From Isohypsibius dastychi (lineage: Eukaryota; Tardigrada; Eutardigrada; Parachela; Isohypsibiidae): a stretch of DNA of 32,155 nucleotides. The translations under genes and the position numbers were made by a program. Below are positions 1-10,200 of the stretch, one piece after another (the stretch's first letter is position 1; every line of letters begins with the position of its first letter). Under the pieces are notes generated by a model. It saw only the letters and a program-made list of their open reading frames with translations. It was not told the origin of the DNA and searched no databases. The stretch spans positions 1 through 32,155 of the forward strand of contig JAQIWT010000141.1 in the NCBI GenBank assembly GCA_034696485.1. Direction: 5' to 3'.

Positions 1-7
1 AAACCTA

Positions 8-40
8 TATATACTACCAGCCTTCGGCTGGCAGCATATA
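8..40. repeat. Short near-perfect hairpin
   Basis: Arms 8-22 and 26-40 (15 bp each) are inverted copies with two mismatches around a 3-nt TTC loop. The inner core is CCAGCC-TTC-GGCTGG. No gene ends next to it, so there is no reason to call it a terminator. It may be part of a repeat cut by the window edge. Confidence 0.6.
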
Positions 41-88
41 CCGGCTGTCGCTCCATCAGAGCCAAAGCCTTACGGAATACTTGTACTC

Positions 89-193
89 GTACAGATCTCC
101 ACAAAGTTCCCTGGAAAACTAAGCTCCACCCCCAATGTTAAACGAATGAAAGGCGGAGCTTAGTTTTCCAGGAAATTTTGTGGAGATCTGTAC
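89..193. repeat. 39-bp-arm foldback (small inverted-repeat element)
   Basis: Arms 89-127 and 155-193 are inverted copies with two mismatches in 39 bp, separated by a 27-nt loop. Each outer end reads GTACAGATCTCC. I see no clear target-site duplication, so this could be a degenerate MITE or a solo foldback. Positions 194-443, between it and the next element, hold no gene I can support. Confidence 0.75.
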
Positions 194-452
194 CTTCTTG
201 TTGCGCGAATACAGTACTACTTTGATTATCCAACAAAATAAGAGAGCTCGCCAAGCAATGCATTGTAGCTCTTCCCATTCCATATTAACTATTAAAACTG
301 AGTTTTACGTCAGATGAAGCTCATATGAAACGAGGCTAGCATGATCCGTTGATAATTAGTACCCCGAATAATTGTTGGCGCACACTTTTTATACCGCGGC
401 TACCCATTTTAGTTATAAGTTGAAACTAAAAAGGAGTTTCTGAAATTCAAAA

Positions 453-1009
453 GGGAGAGGCTATTCCCACAACCTTTTTAACCCAAACGCTATTCCCACA
501 ACCTTTTACACAACGTTTTGCTATTCGCACAACCTTTTATTCAGTTTTTTAATTAATTACCGAAACAACCTTTTGCTATTGACACAACCATTTTACAAAA
601 ATCTAGAACAACGTGATGGTTAGACAGAAATGGAAATGCTTGAAGAAGTTCTGCTCGATATTCGAGGGAAAGATCACGAGAAGGCCGATCTACGTACCAG
701 AATTGTGGAGAACAAGCTACTAGGACTGACAGTGATTAAGAGCTTTTCTTGCCCAGTGTATGAATAAGGCAAGCTTAGCGGAATTTCCAAAACCCATTGG
801 TCGGAAAAAAGCTTCCACCGTGATTCCGAGAGTCGTAAAAATTTAGAAAAACTGGTTGTGCTTTGAGAAAATGGTTGTGTCAACAGCAAAAGGTTGTTTC
901 GGTAATTAAATAAAAAACTGAATAAAAGGTTGTGCGAATAGCAAAACGTTGTGTAAACGGTTGTGGGAATAGCGTTTGGGTTAAAAAGGTTGTGGGAATA
1001 GCCTCTCCC
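453..1009. mobile_element. Mutator-like non-autonomous element, 557 bp
   Basis: Two terminal inverted repeats of about 145 bp (453 to about 597, and about 865 to 1009) match with only a handful of differences, both beginning GGGAGAGGCTATTCCC. The element is flanked by a 9-bp direct repeat, AATTCAAAA, at 444-452 and 1010-1018. Long inverted repeats plus a 9-bp duplication are typical of Mutator-like elements. Each repeat contains three or four copies of a submotif close to CTATTCSCACAACCTTTT, plausible transposase-binding sites. No transposase is encoded. The roughly 265-bp interior has a different composition and carries a short open frame (see the entry at 629). Confidence 0.85.
629..766 (+). 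other. Short ORF inside the Mutator-like element (possible captured fragment)
   Basis: An ATG at 629 opens a 45-codon frame ending in TAA at 764-766. The product is charged and helix-like (beginning MEMLEEVLLDIRGKDHEKAD), unlike what the AT-rich inverted repeats around it would encode. I do not recognise it. It may be a fragment of a host exon captured by the element, as in Pack-MULEs, or a remnant of the element's own gene, or chance. There is no evidence of expression. Confidence 0.3.
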
Positions 1010-1229
1010 AATTCAAAATTCCGACAAACAGCAAACGAGATAATTCGATTTTGAATTAAATGACCGAAAATTCAGAAAAAGCAAAATATCATTCAATCTT
1101 GCTGAAACATGAACACCAGGCAGTTGTCATCTCAAAAAGCTTAAGTTCACGCCGAAAAGTTAGAGCTTTGCAAAACTTCATATTTGAAAATTTTACTGGA
1201 ATATCACGAGTCAAAATTACAGATAGATA

Positions 1230-1506
1230 CCAGCATAACACGGAATCCCGGCGCGGATTTTCCGATAATAATCTCGGCGAGACCCCAGCCCCCCACAAGA
1301 ATGTGGTTTGACCTGGAATAATCAGACCTCCGCCCAACTGTGGTTTTGCAATGTGAATTGGACGCACATTTCGGATTGGTCGATTTACCAGGCCTCAGTT
1401 GGGCGGAGGTCTGATTATTCCAGGTCAAACTACATTCTTATGGGGGGCTGGGGTCGCACCGAGATTATTATCGGAAAAGCCGCGCCGGGATTCCGTGTTA
1501 TGCTGG
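1230..1506. mobile_element. Palindromic MITE flanked by TA, 277 bp
   Basis: Inverted repeats of about 110 bp (1230 to about 1340 and about 1398 to 1506) begin CCAGCATAACACGG and differ at only a few positions around a short unique centre. A TA dinucleotide lies outside each end (1228-1229 and 1507-1508), the hallmark of Tc1/mariner-type insertion. The centre (about 1341-1397) encodes nothing recognisable. Open frames on both strands beginning MTWNNQTSAQL are mirror images produced by the palindrome and are not genes. Positions 1019-1227, before the element, show no supported gene. Confidence 0.85.
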
Positions 1507-1559
1507 TACCTGTTTTATTTCTTGTGATCATCTAGACCTGCATGAATTTAATTAGAGCT

Positions 1560-1950
1560 AAATTCTATTTGGGTGATTTATGATTTATATGAGATATTAA
1601 AGTTTTGTCTGGAAAGATTGTTGAATTTAAGTTCCGCGAGATTTTTGGAATTGAATGTACATGATTATTTGGTTAGTTTTTTATCACTGATTTTGATTTG
1701 TTAATCTTATGATTCATACAAAAAATTGAAGTTGTGTCTAGAAAGAATATACAGCTTGAGTTCAGAAGATTACCTAAATTTGCATTTAAATGGTTATTAA
1801 TTTATTCACTAAATTTTGATTACAACACTGATTTTGGTTTGTTTGCTTTATAATTTATACATAAAGTACTGAAGTTGTGGCTGAAAATGTTATCTAGTTT
1901 CAGTTTAGAAGACGACTTAAATTTGCATGAAGATGTTATGACTTATATTT
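1560..1950. repeat. Decayed tandem repeat, about three units of 120-150 bp
   Basis: Three diverged AT-rich units follow each other, starting near 1570, 1687 and 1828. Shared landmarks are ACTGATTTTG near the unit start, an ATTTATACA-type block, a GAAGTTGTG(T/G)CT block, and AATTTGCAT near the end. Copies differ by many substitutions and small indels, so the array is old. The rest of 1507-2278 is AT-rich with no gene I can support. Confidence 0.5.
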
Positions 1951-2382
1951 GACACCAACCCATGCAGAGAGTTTTTGTCACACATTCACAAAATTGCAAA
2001 ACTTAAGCTTCTCTTCATTTTATCTACCATCCGTTCATATTTCAGAAGAATTAAATCCTATTTTGTACTTTCTTCTGATTTTTTGGTGATTTATTGTAAA
2101 GTAGAATTATCTCGCTTTCTGCTGATTCAAATTTCAAGTTTCAAAAATTCATTTCTGCATTCAATCAAAATAATTATCCGTGGTTTAAAAAGTGCGCACT
2201 GACAATTGAGAGGACGCGAATGGGTTTAACGGAACGGGGCTTGTTAAGTTGTAACGGAACGGGAGCGGTTGACCGGAAATGAAAAACGGGCCAGTTCTGC
2301 TTCGGTCACATCGTGAGAATCAGAAGTCCACAGATTGTTTGTCGAAGAACTCGGAATCACAAAGTCAGCTCATGACCCCTGA

Positions 2383-2805
2383 CAAGCAAGGTGCCCGTCC
2401 TTGATACATGGTTGAAATGGTTGAAATAGTTGAAAATTATGCCTTTGGTACCACAATGTACAGAAATTACTGAGGAATAATATCGGCGACTTTTTTTTGC
2501 AGAATAAATTCCTAGCCCAAGTTATGAGTTTTCGAAAAAGTGCGTTTTTCGGGGTCAGTGGCACGAGTGACGCTACCTTTAGCCTCTCATAATAAGTCAT
2601 CTAGCCTTGGCTCATACTGGCTGACGTCACGTGCGTGTCGATGATGCCAATACCCCCGAAAAAGGTGCTTTTTCAAACATTCATAACTTGAGCTAGGAAT
2701 TTATTCTGCAAAAAAAGTCGCCGATATTATTCCTCAGTAATTTCTCTACATTGTGGTACCAAAGGCATAGTTTTCAACCATTATCAGGGACGGGCACCTT
2801 GCTTG
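2383..2805. mobile_element. Inverted-repeat element inserted in another element's target duplication, 423 bp
   Basis: Long imperfect inverted repeats (about 2383-2555 and 2650-2805) begin CAAGCAAGGTGCCCGTCC and share a GGAATAATATCGGCGAC block. The element is flanked by the 3-bp direct repeat TGA (2380-2382 and 2806-2808), suggesting a PIF/Harbinger- or CACTA-type mechanism. The interior has no transposase. It lies inside the left copy of the 8-bp duplication of the element at 2810, so it is the younger insertion. Confidence 0.75.
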
Positions 2806-2809
2806 TGAG

Positions 2810-3304
2810 TAGTGTATTTGACAATGCAATAGCTATTGAATTTTGAGGCAATAGCTATTGCACTTTGAGGCAATACCTATTGGATAAGCGATTTCGAAGA
2901 CAATAGGTAATTGCTAAGAACAATGTTCTTCTAAACTGGATGATGTCGAAGAAGAAAAACTGCAGAAGTTGATTTGTCGCATTTAATTGATAGCGAGGAC
3001 GCTGATACTTCTCAGTATGACTTGAATGCGACGATGAACAGCCTCCATCTCCTTGATTTTTTCACTAAAATCGAGTTTTTGGTGACAAGAACTTTTCCTG
3101 TTTGCTTCTTGTTTGTGGAAGATTTTGTTCTCTGAAATACGAGAAGTGAGTAGGAGCTTCTATTTGATGTTTTCTGGAGCTGGGGAATCATTTTTCTTAG
3201 CAATTACCTATTGCCTTCGAAATCGCTTATCCAATAGGTATTGTCTCAAAGTGCAATAGCTATTGCTTTAAAAGTCAATAGCTATTGTATTGTCAAATAC
3301 AGTA
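2810..3304. mobile_element. hAT-like non-autonomous element with palindromic subterminal repeats, 495 bp
   Basis: Terminal inverted repeats of about 105 bp begin TAGTGTATTTGACAAT at the left and TACTGTATTTGACAAT (reverse complement) at the right. The right flank is CCCCTGAG (3305-3312). The left flank is the same 8 bp, split into CCCCTGA (2376-2382) and G (2809) by the younger element, which itself duplicated TGA. An 8-bp duplication is characteristic of hAT elements. Each inverted repeat carries two copies of the perfect palindrome CAATAGCTATTG, plus related CAATACCTATTG and CAATAGGTAATTG boxes. The interior (about 2925-3195) contains only short frames. Confidence 0.8.
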
Positions 3305-3499
3305 CCCCTGAGCTGTTACGGTTGGTGATTTCCGGTTCTGACCGTGACCTTGAACTTCCAGGAATAACGTGTCTCGGATTGCCGGATAATTCGCATCCTG
3401 GATTCACATTCAAGCTTACGTTTCGCCACGGTTCGGACTCCTTCGTTTCACCGGACATCGCCACCTGTCGACTGACGAAAACAGGTAATGGTATTGCAT

Positions 3500-3701
3500 G
3501 CGTCAAGTTAGGCATGCGTCAAGTTCTCTTTTTATTCAGGCGAATCAGAGAGAACTTGACGCCAGAATACTCAAATCAGCGAGAACTTGACGCATATGTT
3601 AATTTTCGGTGAACTTGACGCAAAAGTTCTGATAAAGTGAACTTGACGCCAGAATTGTGGTCAGAACTTGACGCAAAAATACACGAATATTTAGAACTTG
3701 A
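3500..3701. repeat. Cluster of GAACTTGACGC repeats
   Basis: Two inverted copies (GCGTCAAGTT at 3500 and GCGTCAAGTTCTC at 3516) are followed by five direct copies of GAACTTGACGC starting at 3552, 3583, 3611, 3639 and 3664, and a truncated sixth at 3694. Start-to-start spacing is 25-31 bp. Opposed orientations at the two sides resemble the subterminal repeats of a foldback-type element, but I could not define ends or a target duplication. Positions 3702-4213 hold no gene. That stretch should include the 3' UTR of the minus-strand Caskin gene, and a reverse-strand AATAAA lies at 3531-3536, which is rather distant. Confidence 0.8.
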
Positions 3702-4092
3702 GCCCAATGTCGAGCAAGCTTCCAACCCTCTTCGTCTACTGTGCGACGGTTCGTAGTTGCATTTGCGATGGCTATAACTGTTTTCCAAACAGTACTAATC
3801 AAGGAATCGTCGGGAGCAAAGCAAACCTTTTTGGCTGGAAAACACTGTTGACCAAACTGACAGAAAAGCGTGACAGTCTACATTTCCTGACCTGTAGGAT
3901 ACGTGGTTGCCATCGACAATTTTCGATCCGAGATGAAGCCATTCGAAAGCGAAAATAATGGGCGCCTCCACATGATACGAGTGATTGAGATTAGAAGGAG
4001 TCTGTCAGCAGTCAAAGGTCCAAGAAACACGGAAAATACTTGTGAAATTCTAGTCCGTGGTGTGAAAGAATGAAACAGGCCAGGCACCTCAG

Positions 4093-4106
4093 CCCCCCCC
4101 CCCCCC
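4093..4106. repeat. Homopolymer of 14 C
   Basis: An uninterrupted run of 14 C residues lies about 110 bp beyond the Caskin stop codon, probably in its 3' UTR (as G on the transcribed sense strand). Length may be unreliable because such runs are prone to sequencing error. Confidence 0.9.
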
Positions 4107-4213
4107 GCCATATCATGAACAACTGTTTGACCATCAGAGTTAGCATACTCAAAATCTCTTTAACCTTGCCGGATGACGGAAACCAACACAAACTGAACAA
4201 GAAAATTCGAAGT

Positions 4214-7200
4214 TTATGTTGCGCTGCTTTCAAGCTGGTGCATTGCTTCATCCAATTCGCTTGTCAACTCCGCCAGCATGCCTGTGATATCATCCAATGC
4301 CACTTCCCCATTGCGAATGCTGGCCCCGGGAACAACCTGATCAGCACTCGGTGTTGCTTCTCTAAACGTCGAGTCACTCATTACAGGTGCAGTCCTCCCG
4401 TTTCTCTGCTTGATCGTCCCGATATTATCTTGAGCGAACGGCATAGAATTGATGGAGACTTTCCGTTCAACCGAAGCACCAGTGTGTGAAAAACTCTGCG
4501 GGTTGTAAGTTTGGCTTGGATGAGGGAGGAACACTCTATGTGGCAGAGTAGGCGTTTTCTCAACATTCATCTCACTGCTTGTGTATTCTCGTAACAGTGG
4601 TGAAGGAGGAGGAGGGAACCTGGAAAGGTCACGGTCATCCAGGTCAGGCTTCGAAGAATAGATCGTCGGCGAACTGCTTCGAGGAGGTAGCCGGGTGATG
4701 GATGGCATCGTTTTTGAAGAAGAAAAACTGCTAAACGCCCGAACTGGTGAGTGCGAACTCACTGGCCTCAAGTTCGAGGGAGAGGACGGACTTCTAGGAA
4801 TCGGGTACAAATCAGGCTGATCTTTGCTTGGACTCGATGGGGCACTGGGCGTCTGAAACAAGACAGGGTAACTAACTACACTTTGCAAACGAAAACGCAA
4901 AATCTTCGAAGTTTACTCGGTGCTTGTACGTTAACTAATAAGCAATGGTTACCTTGTCCGATCGGAAGACTTGTGCCATAATCTTTGCAATCGATTTTGA
5001 TCCCGCTTTCAAACTTTTCCTTCTTGGTAAGGTGCAAGTGGTGTTCTGGCTTATCACAGGCGATGGGCTGACACTTGACTGAATATTCCCTGTAGCAACA
5101 CGTCCGCCGTAGTTGGACTCGTTCCATGACGAGCAAGGCTCTTCCGTTTCTGGGGTCATGATAAGAGGTGATGGAAGCCCACCCAATGCGGACCGGGGTC
5201 TCCACTGGACATCATGGTGACCATCTTTCGACGGTGAGGGCAACGCTTGAAAGGTAGTTAAGACCGGCTTCAAGGGCAGCTTCTTTGGTGAATTCAACGA
5301 ATTCCGGCTGATGCTCGACTTGTCATCATCACTTCTCGGACAGTCGCCGTTCAAATGGGACATATAGGAGCTAGTCGACAGACGCTTGGTTTCTTCCTCC
5401 AAGGCACAGCTGAGAGCAGTTTGTCGCCGAACGGCGCGGAAATGCTTTACGGCCAATGTCAATTTCTTTAAATGACCTGTAAGAAAGCAGATGAGCTGAC
5501 AGATATAGTGACGTTATCAATCGACTGATAAAAAACAGCGAGGTGAAACCAATTAATTAAACGACAAATCTGCCATCAAACAAGTAGAGGTCTCGTATCA
5601 AGGCACTATAATTTTCCTCGTTTTTCTCATAACGATGATGGATCTTAAGGTTCGACAAAAGCCATATTCGATTGGTTTATAATCTGATTTGACGGCAAAA
5701 TTACTGATCTGACAAAAGTATTCAGAACAACGGTCTCTCACTAGAAGCAAACACGCTAATCTTGAATATTATTTCAAAGGTCACCACGTTTTACAATAAT
5801 CAAATTTAGAATTGGTACATGATACAGTAGAAAAGTTTGGTGGGTTACTCACCTAATTTGTGCACGCCAACTTCTTCGAAATCCTCCCAGGTCATGTTGA
5901 GGATTTTGTCCAGCGTTTGGTAATTCTGATTCTGGAAAAGCGCAGTATATTCCTCCATGCCAGCTGCTCTTAGGAACTGTGTAGAATCCTCCTGCGAAAC
6001 AAAATCAGTGAGCCATTTCAATCAACGATCAAGTATGTCTTGACATGATGATTGTTTGAGTCATTTACTGGAAGATCACATCCAAAGTTCAGATCAACGG
6101 TAGGAAGTCGAGCGATTTCCGCCCGAATACGCTTGCGATGATTGGGCTTCGTTATTCCAATCGCCGTGAGATCCTGTGGGAGAAACAAAAAGGGAATTAC
6201 ATCATTTTGCCAAGTGGGGCGTTGGGTGTAATTGCCCCCTCGTTGACCTACTGTGGCACATTTGCGCTTATCTCAGCGGGAATGAAGCTGTGTTTTATGA
6301 AAACTGCCCTACATCTTGATCTATGGCTTTACTGTTTCAAAAGAATGAAGAACGAACAGGAAACGTGACTATAAATTACAAATATCACTCTAAGCTGACA
6401 AACTTCATGAAACAAAAACGGCAGTCAATAATCTCTGGCATTTTTGAAACACTGCCAATAACAGCTCAAACTCAGACGGAAACTTTCAAACTCAATGGAT
6501 TATTAAAAATTCTACAGAATATTTAAAATTCAACCCGAATGGTCGTAATTTTTCAAGCACACCGAAATATTGTATTCATTTTCCACTCCGAAAAGTCAGA
6601 ACCAGTTAGAGAAATACTGAATACGTGGTGTACAGTATCTAGGTTATCGATTTTGTAGTGGTTCAAAGAAGACATTAATTCAATTGATAAACGAGTCATT
6701 TAGGCTATTCTGCGTTTCAAGTATGCTGAATGGCTTCAGACACGCGAGGAAACAATCGCACCGGAAGTTGATTTCAGTCATGCGTATACCTCTGTGTTCA
6801 TGGCTGCTGTTGTTGAGAGATCATATCCAGCTTGGGTGAATTTAGGGAACTCCTGAATAAATCCAATGCTTCCGAGCCAGGCACTTAAAACTTCATTATT
6901 CTACAAAATGCCCGTTTAATCAGGATGGAGGCACTTGAAAATGCCAAAAATAATTACATTCATTCCGGCTTGAAACATAGCCGCAACGTCCAGAGTCTGT
7001 CCGCTGATGGGCGAATTATTAAAGCTGCAGCTTGAATAATTTGATGCTGAGCCATCGAAGGAAGAGAAAGAGCTTCTCGAACGACGAGAATCACTACTGC
7101 ACATCAACTCGACATAATCAGATCGCGTTGGACTCTTCAAGCTGTCAGGGTTGACCATCATCCTGGTGGCTTCCCCGTAAGGGTAATTTGATGCTGCTGG

Positions 7201-10200
7201 AGGACGATTGCGAAACACAGCTGGAGCGCTCTCGGACACTGGCGAATGCAATATCTCATTTCCTGTAACACATAATAAGAATGAGAATCAATGGTAGGAT
7301 TAAATTATGGAATCATCTATTAAGCGCATCACATCTCTCTCGATGGGTTAACACCGATGGCAGCTGTCCAACATTTTTGTGCAAACATGCTGCCAGTGTT
7401 TTACTAACATTGAAACACGAGCTCGCGCTCTCATCAATTAAACGCCAGAAATAGATGGCAGATTTGGAAATTATTCAGAAGAGTTAATGTGTTCAAATTC
7501 ATCTATCTGCCCTCAAAACGCTAAAAGCCCTAAATCATTCCCGGCAATTTTTCAAAAATGTGATATACGCATAAACAGAAAATCTTTGAGAGCTTTTTCA
7601 AGTCCATGAGCATCCACCAACCAGAAAAACACATTAATTCTTAAATCATATCGAAAAAAACTGTTTCACGTCGGGAAAACTATCCGAAAAATGAAAGCAA
7701 ACTTAACGAAGGTTTCTAAGTGTAAAAGACTCGCGATCGTTAAGCAAAGCGTAGATAGATATAGCATGTCGCGTTGATTCACCTCACAGTTTAGAACATC
7801 TTACCAGAGTTATAGATTGGTGAAGCCAGTGGCGATTTGGGAAGATTAAATCTCCTTTCGCAGCTTCCCGTTCCATACACATATTCACCAGATTCGTTGA
7901 TTGCGGCTCCATTTGGATTACTAGGGATAATACTGAGCTTCAAATTCATTCGAGCTTTTCGAATGGTCGAATTTTCCATTTGGTCCAAATGGTTGTTATG
8001 ATTCACGAAGGTGGAAGACATGGTTGAGGAGCTTGAGGAGTCCGAGGAAGCCGTGGACTCTTGACTACTTCCGCTGCTAAATCCCGAACTTCCCAGGGAG
8101 ACGTTAGATAGTCGATTGAACTTATCGTTAGGAATCACGGGAGGAGGCACATTATTCAGGATCTTGGGTCGGCGGAAGCTGCCGCGGAGGATAGATGAGC
8201 GGGTCGGGGCACCGCGGGCCAGATCCATCTCGGCTGATGTCGATGTCGAGGAGATACTATTGGTGACATGCGAGTCGATGTCTGTAACAAGAAAAAAACA
8301 AACATGACTCGTTAAGTTGATTCGCGCTCGGTAGGGTATGCCGTAATGACTTGACAGTATGATGTCCCAAGCTGAATGCTACATCATCACCCACCCCGCT
8401 AAATGAGCATCCGTTTCAAGGCCGATTAGCTTGTCAGTGATGCAAAAAAAGTCAATTTGAAGGCTACTCTTTCGGAGGCTGAAAAAGCTGCTGCTAAACA
8501 AAATCAATGCCTAGCTCTTCGATCCCCCGCAAAAAATGGAAAAAATCGTATTCAATCACCTTTCTGCAGCTCAGTCTTAAGAGCAATGCGTTTTAAAAAA
8601 CGGAGTTCAAAAGCACCACTTGCAAATAATTCAGAAATACTGCTCAAAACAATTGCGAAAATATTTGGCAATGAAAACAAGTCCTCGGATTTTGGTACCG
8701 GCCTTTAAATTTAATTGCATCTCGGGAAAAGATGACCAAGCGAACGCACCTTGTGTCCACCTCCGCTGATGCAGTGCAAAGAAAAACGATAAAGTCAGTC
8801 GGTGCCGAAAATAAAAGACGATTATGCTTTCAGACCTTGCAAATAAAAACTATCACGACGATTTCGAAAACAGGATATAATAAACTGCTGTATTCAGAAA
8901 CTGCTCTTTTTACCGGCAATAATATTTGGCGACGGCAGCGCAATAACTTATTCGCGCCTCGAACGCGTAATGCAGTTGCAACACATCTCGCCTGGCGTTT
9001 TCGTGATCCAATAAGAATCAAAATACTTGATGAGATTAAAACCGATATTCAATAGCGAATGTCAATCAGATTTTTCCGCAGAAATCTTCCAAATAACGAT
9101 GACATTCTGTTCCATATCACACTTGAACATGAAATATACTGCAGTGGAAGTCATATGTCCAAAAGTATTCTAAGCGATCATGCAATAAAGATAGTTTTCT
9201 GACTAAAGGAACTTGAACAAGACCGGAAACACGGAGCTCGTCAACCGAGCTACAGCTCCCCGCTGCCGTGAACAAAACGGAATTATGCTGACAAACTGAC
9301 AAATAAAGTCAATCAGTATTCATATGATATTTACCTGCCGTATTCCAACTGCACATTCCAAGACAAATTGCCGGTATAAATGTTCGGCCCATAAAGGCAG
9401 GGATGATTACAAGTGCAATTTAAACCTTTAGAAACCTGACTTTGGTCAAGTCGCATCTTCAGAAAATTACAACAGCTGAATGGGCTCGTTTGGCAACATC
9501 ATTTCTACGCTGATTGTCTTCTTATCAGACTAAAATCCATTTCAAAAGCAAAATCATCTAGCTGCTTATTCCATCCGTCATATCTCTTTCCCAACCTCAT
9601 GCGGCGACTTTGCATTTCATTTCAAGTCTCCCTCGAACATGTTGTACATTTCAAAGCCTGAAAATATTGAAGACAGCGGAGAAAATCGTTTGGATCTGAT
9701 TACCGACTTGCGAAACAGAACTTCTGGTGATTGCATGGCGCGGATATCAGCATTTCCGCTCAGACAAATCAGTGCATTATTCGATTAGAATAAGAGCGAT
9801 TCGTCTTTTCATGGCATAATTTCAAGTGATGCTTTTGAAAGCATGTTAATAATTTTCAACCTTGTGTGGGCTGCATGAATCTCTGCACGAAAATATGAGG
9901 GACTAAGTAGGCCGATGACCGGAAGCACTCGTGATCGAGATTTCCAGCATCTAAATCAATCAAGGCCCCAAAAACGTCAAATTTCATCTTAAGCTCAAAA
10001 TTCCACAAAATAAACACCGACACGTCAGGCTAAAACGGTCAAAACATCTAAACAGAGCTTCTACAAATTTTGGGCATGTTTCGAAAATGTAGAACAAAAT
10101 TCCAACAAGATTTAAAGATTCAGTTCTTTAACGTTTCTTCCGACCTGACTGTTCCAATAGCGGGAGCATCGAACTCGGAAATAAAATGAGCTCTTTATAG

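Larger units (their letters stand above)
2279..3484 (+). pseudogene. Open frame split by a nested transposon insertion (possible broken exon)
   Basis: An ATG at 2279, preceded by an in-frame TGA, opens a frame that runs to 2382, where inserted elements begin. The same frame resumes after them. If the inserted elements and one duplicated target copy are ignored, the frame stays open across the junction for about 93 codons to a GTAATG donor-like site at 3485, and on to a stop at 3612. The downstream part reads as ordinary mixed-composition protein (including SGSDRDLELPGITCLGLPDN), not repeat translation. I do not recognise the product. The other two forward frames downstream of the insertion have stops. 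It could be an exon of a dead gene, a fragment of an older element, or a chance frame. Confidence 0.4.

Noticed and set aside
8-40. Intrinsic transcription terminator hairpin
   Set aside because: No T-tract follows, no gene ends there, and the genome is eukaryotic.
1308-1535. Plus-strand 75-codon frame, and its minus-strand twin at 1204-1428, both beginning MTWNNQTSAQL
   Set aside because: They are mirror translations of the two arms of the palindromic MITE at 1230-1506, not independent genes.
3500-3701. CRISPR-like array because of regular short repeats
   Set aside because: The genome is animal, repeats are only 11 bp, spacers are short and variable, and two copies are inverted. This fits transposon subterminal repeats better.
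8457-9055. Two plus-strand frames (83 and 107 codons) inside the first Caskin intron, one starting with a KATLSEAEKAAA stretch that resembles the repeat of the unrecognised gene
   Set aside because: The resemblance is about a dozen residues of simple composition. There are no splice sites in phase, no family match, and position inside an intron on the opposite strand; chance is more likely.
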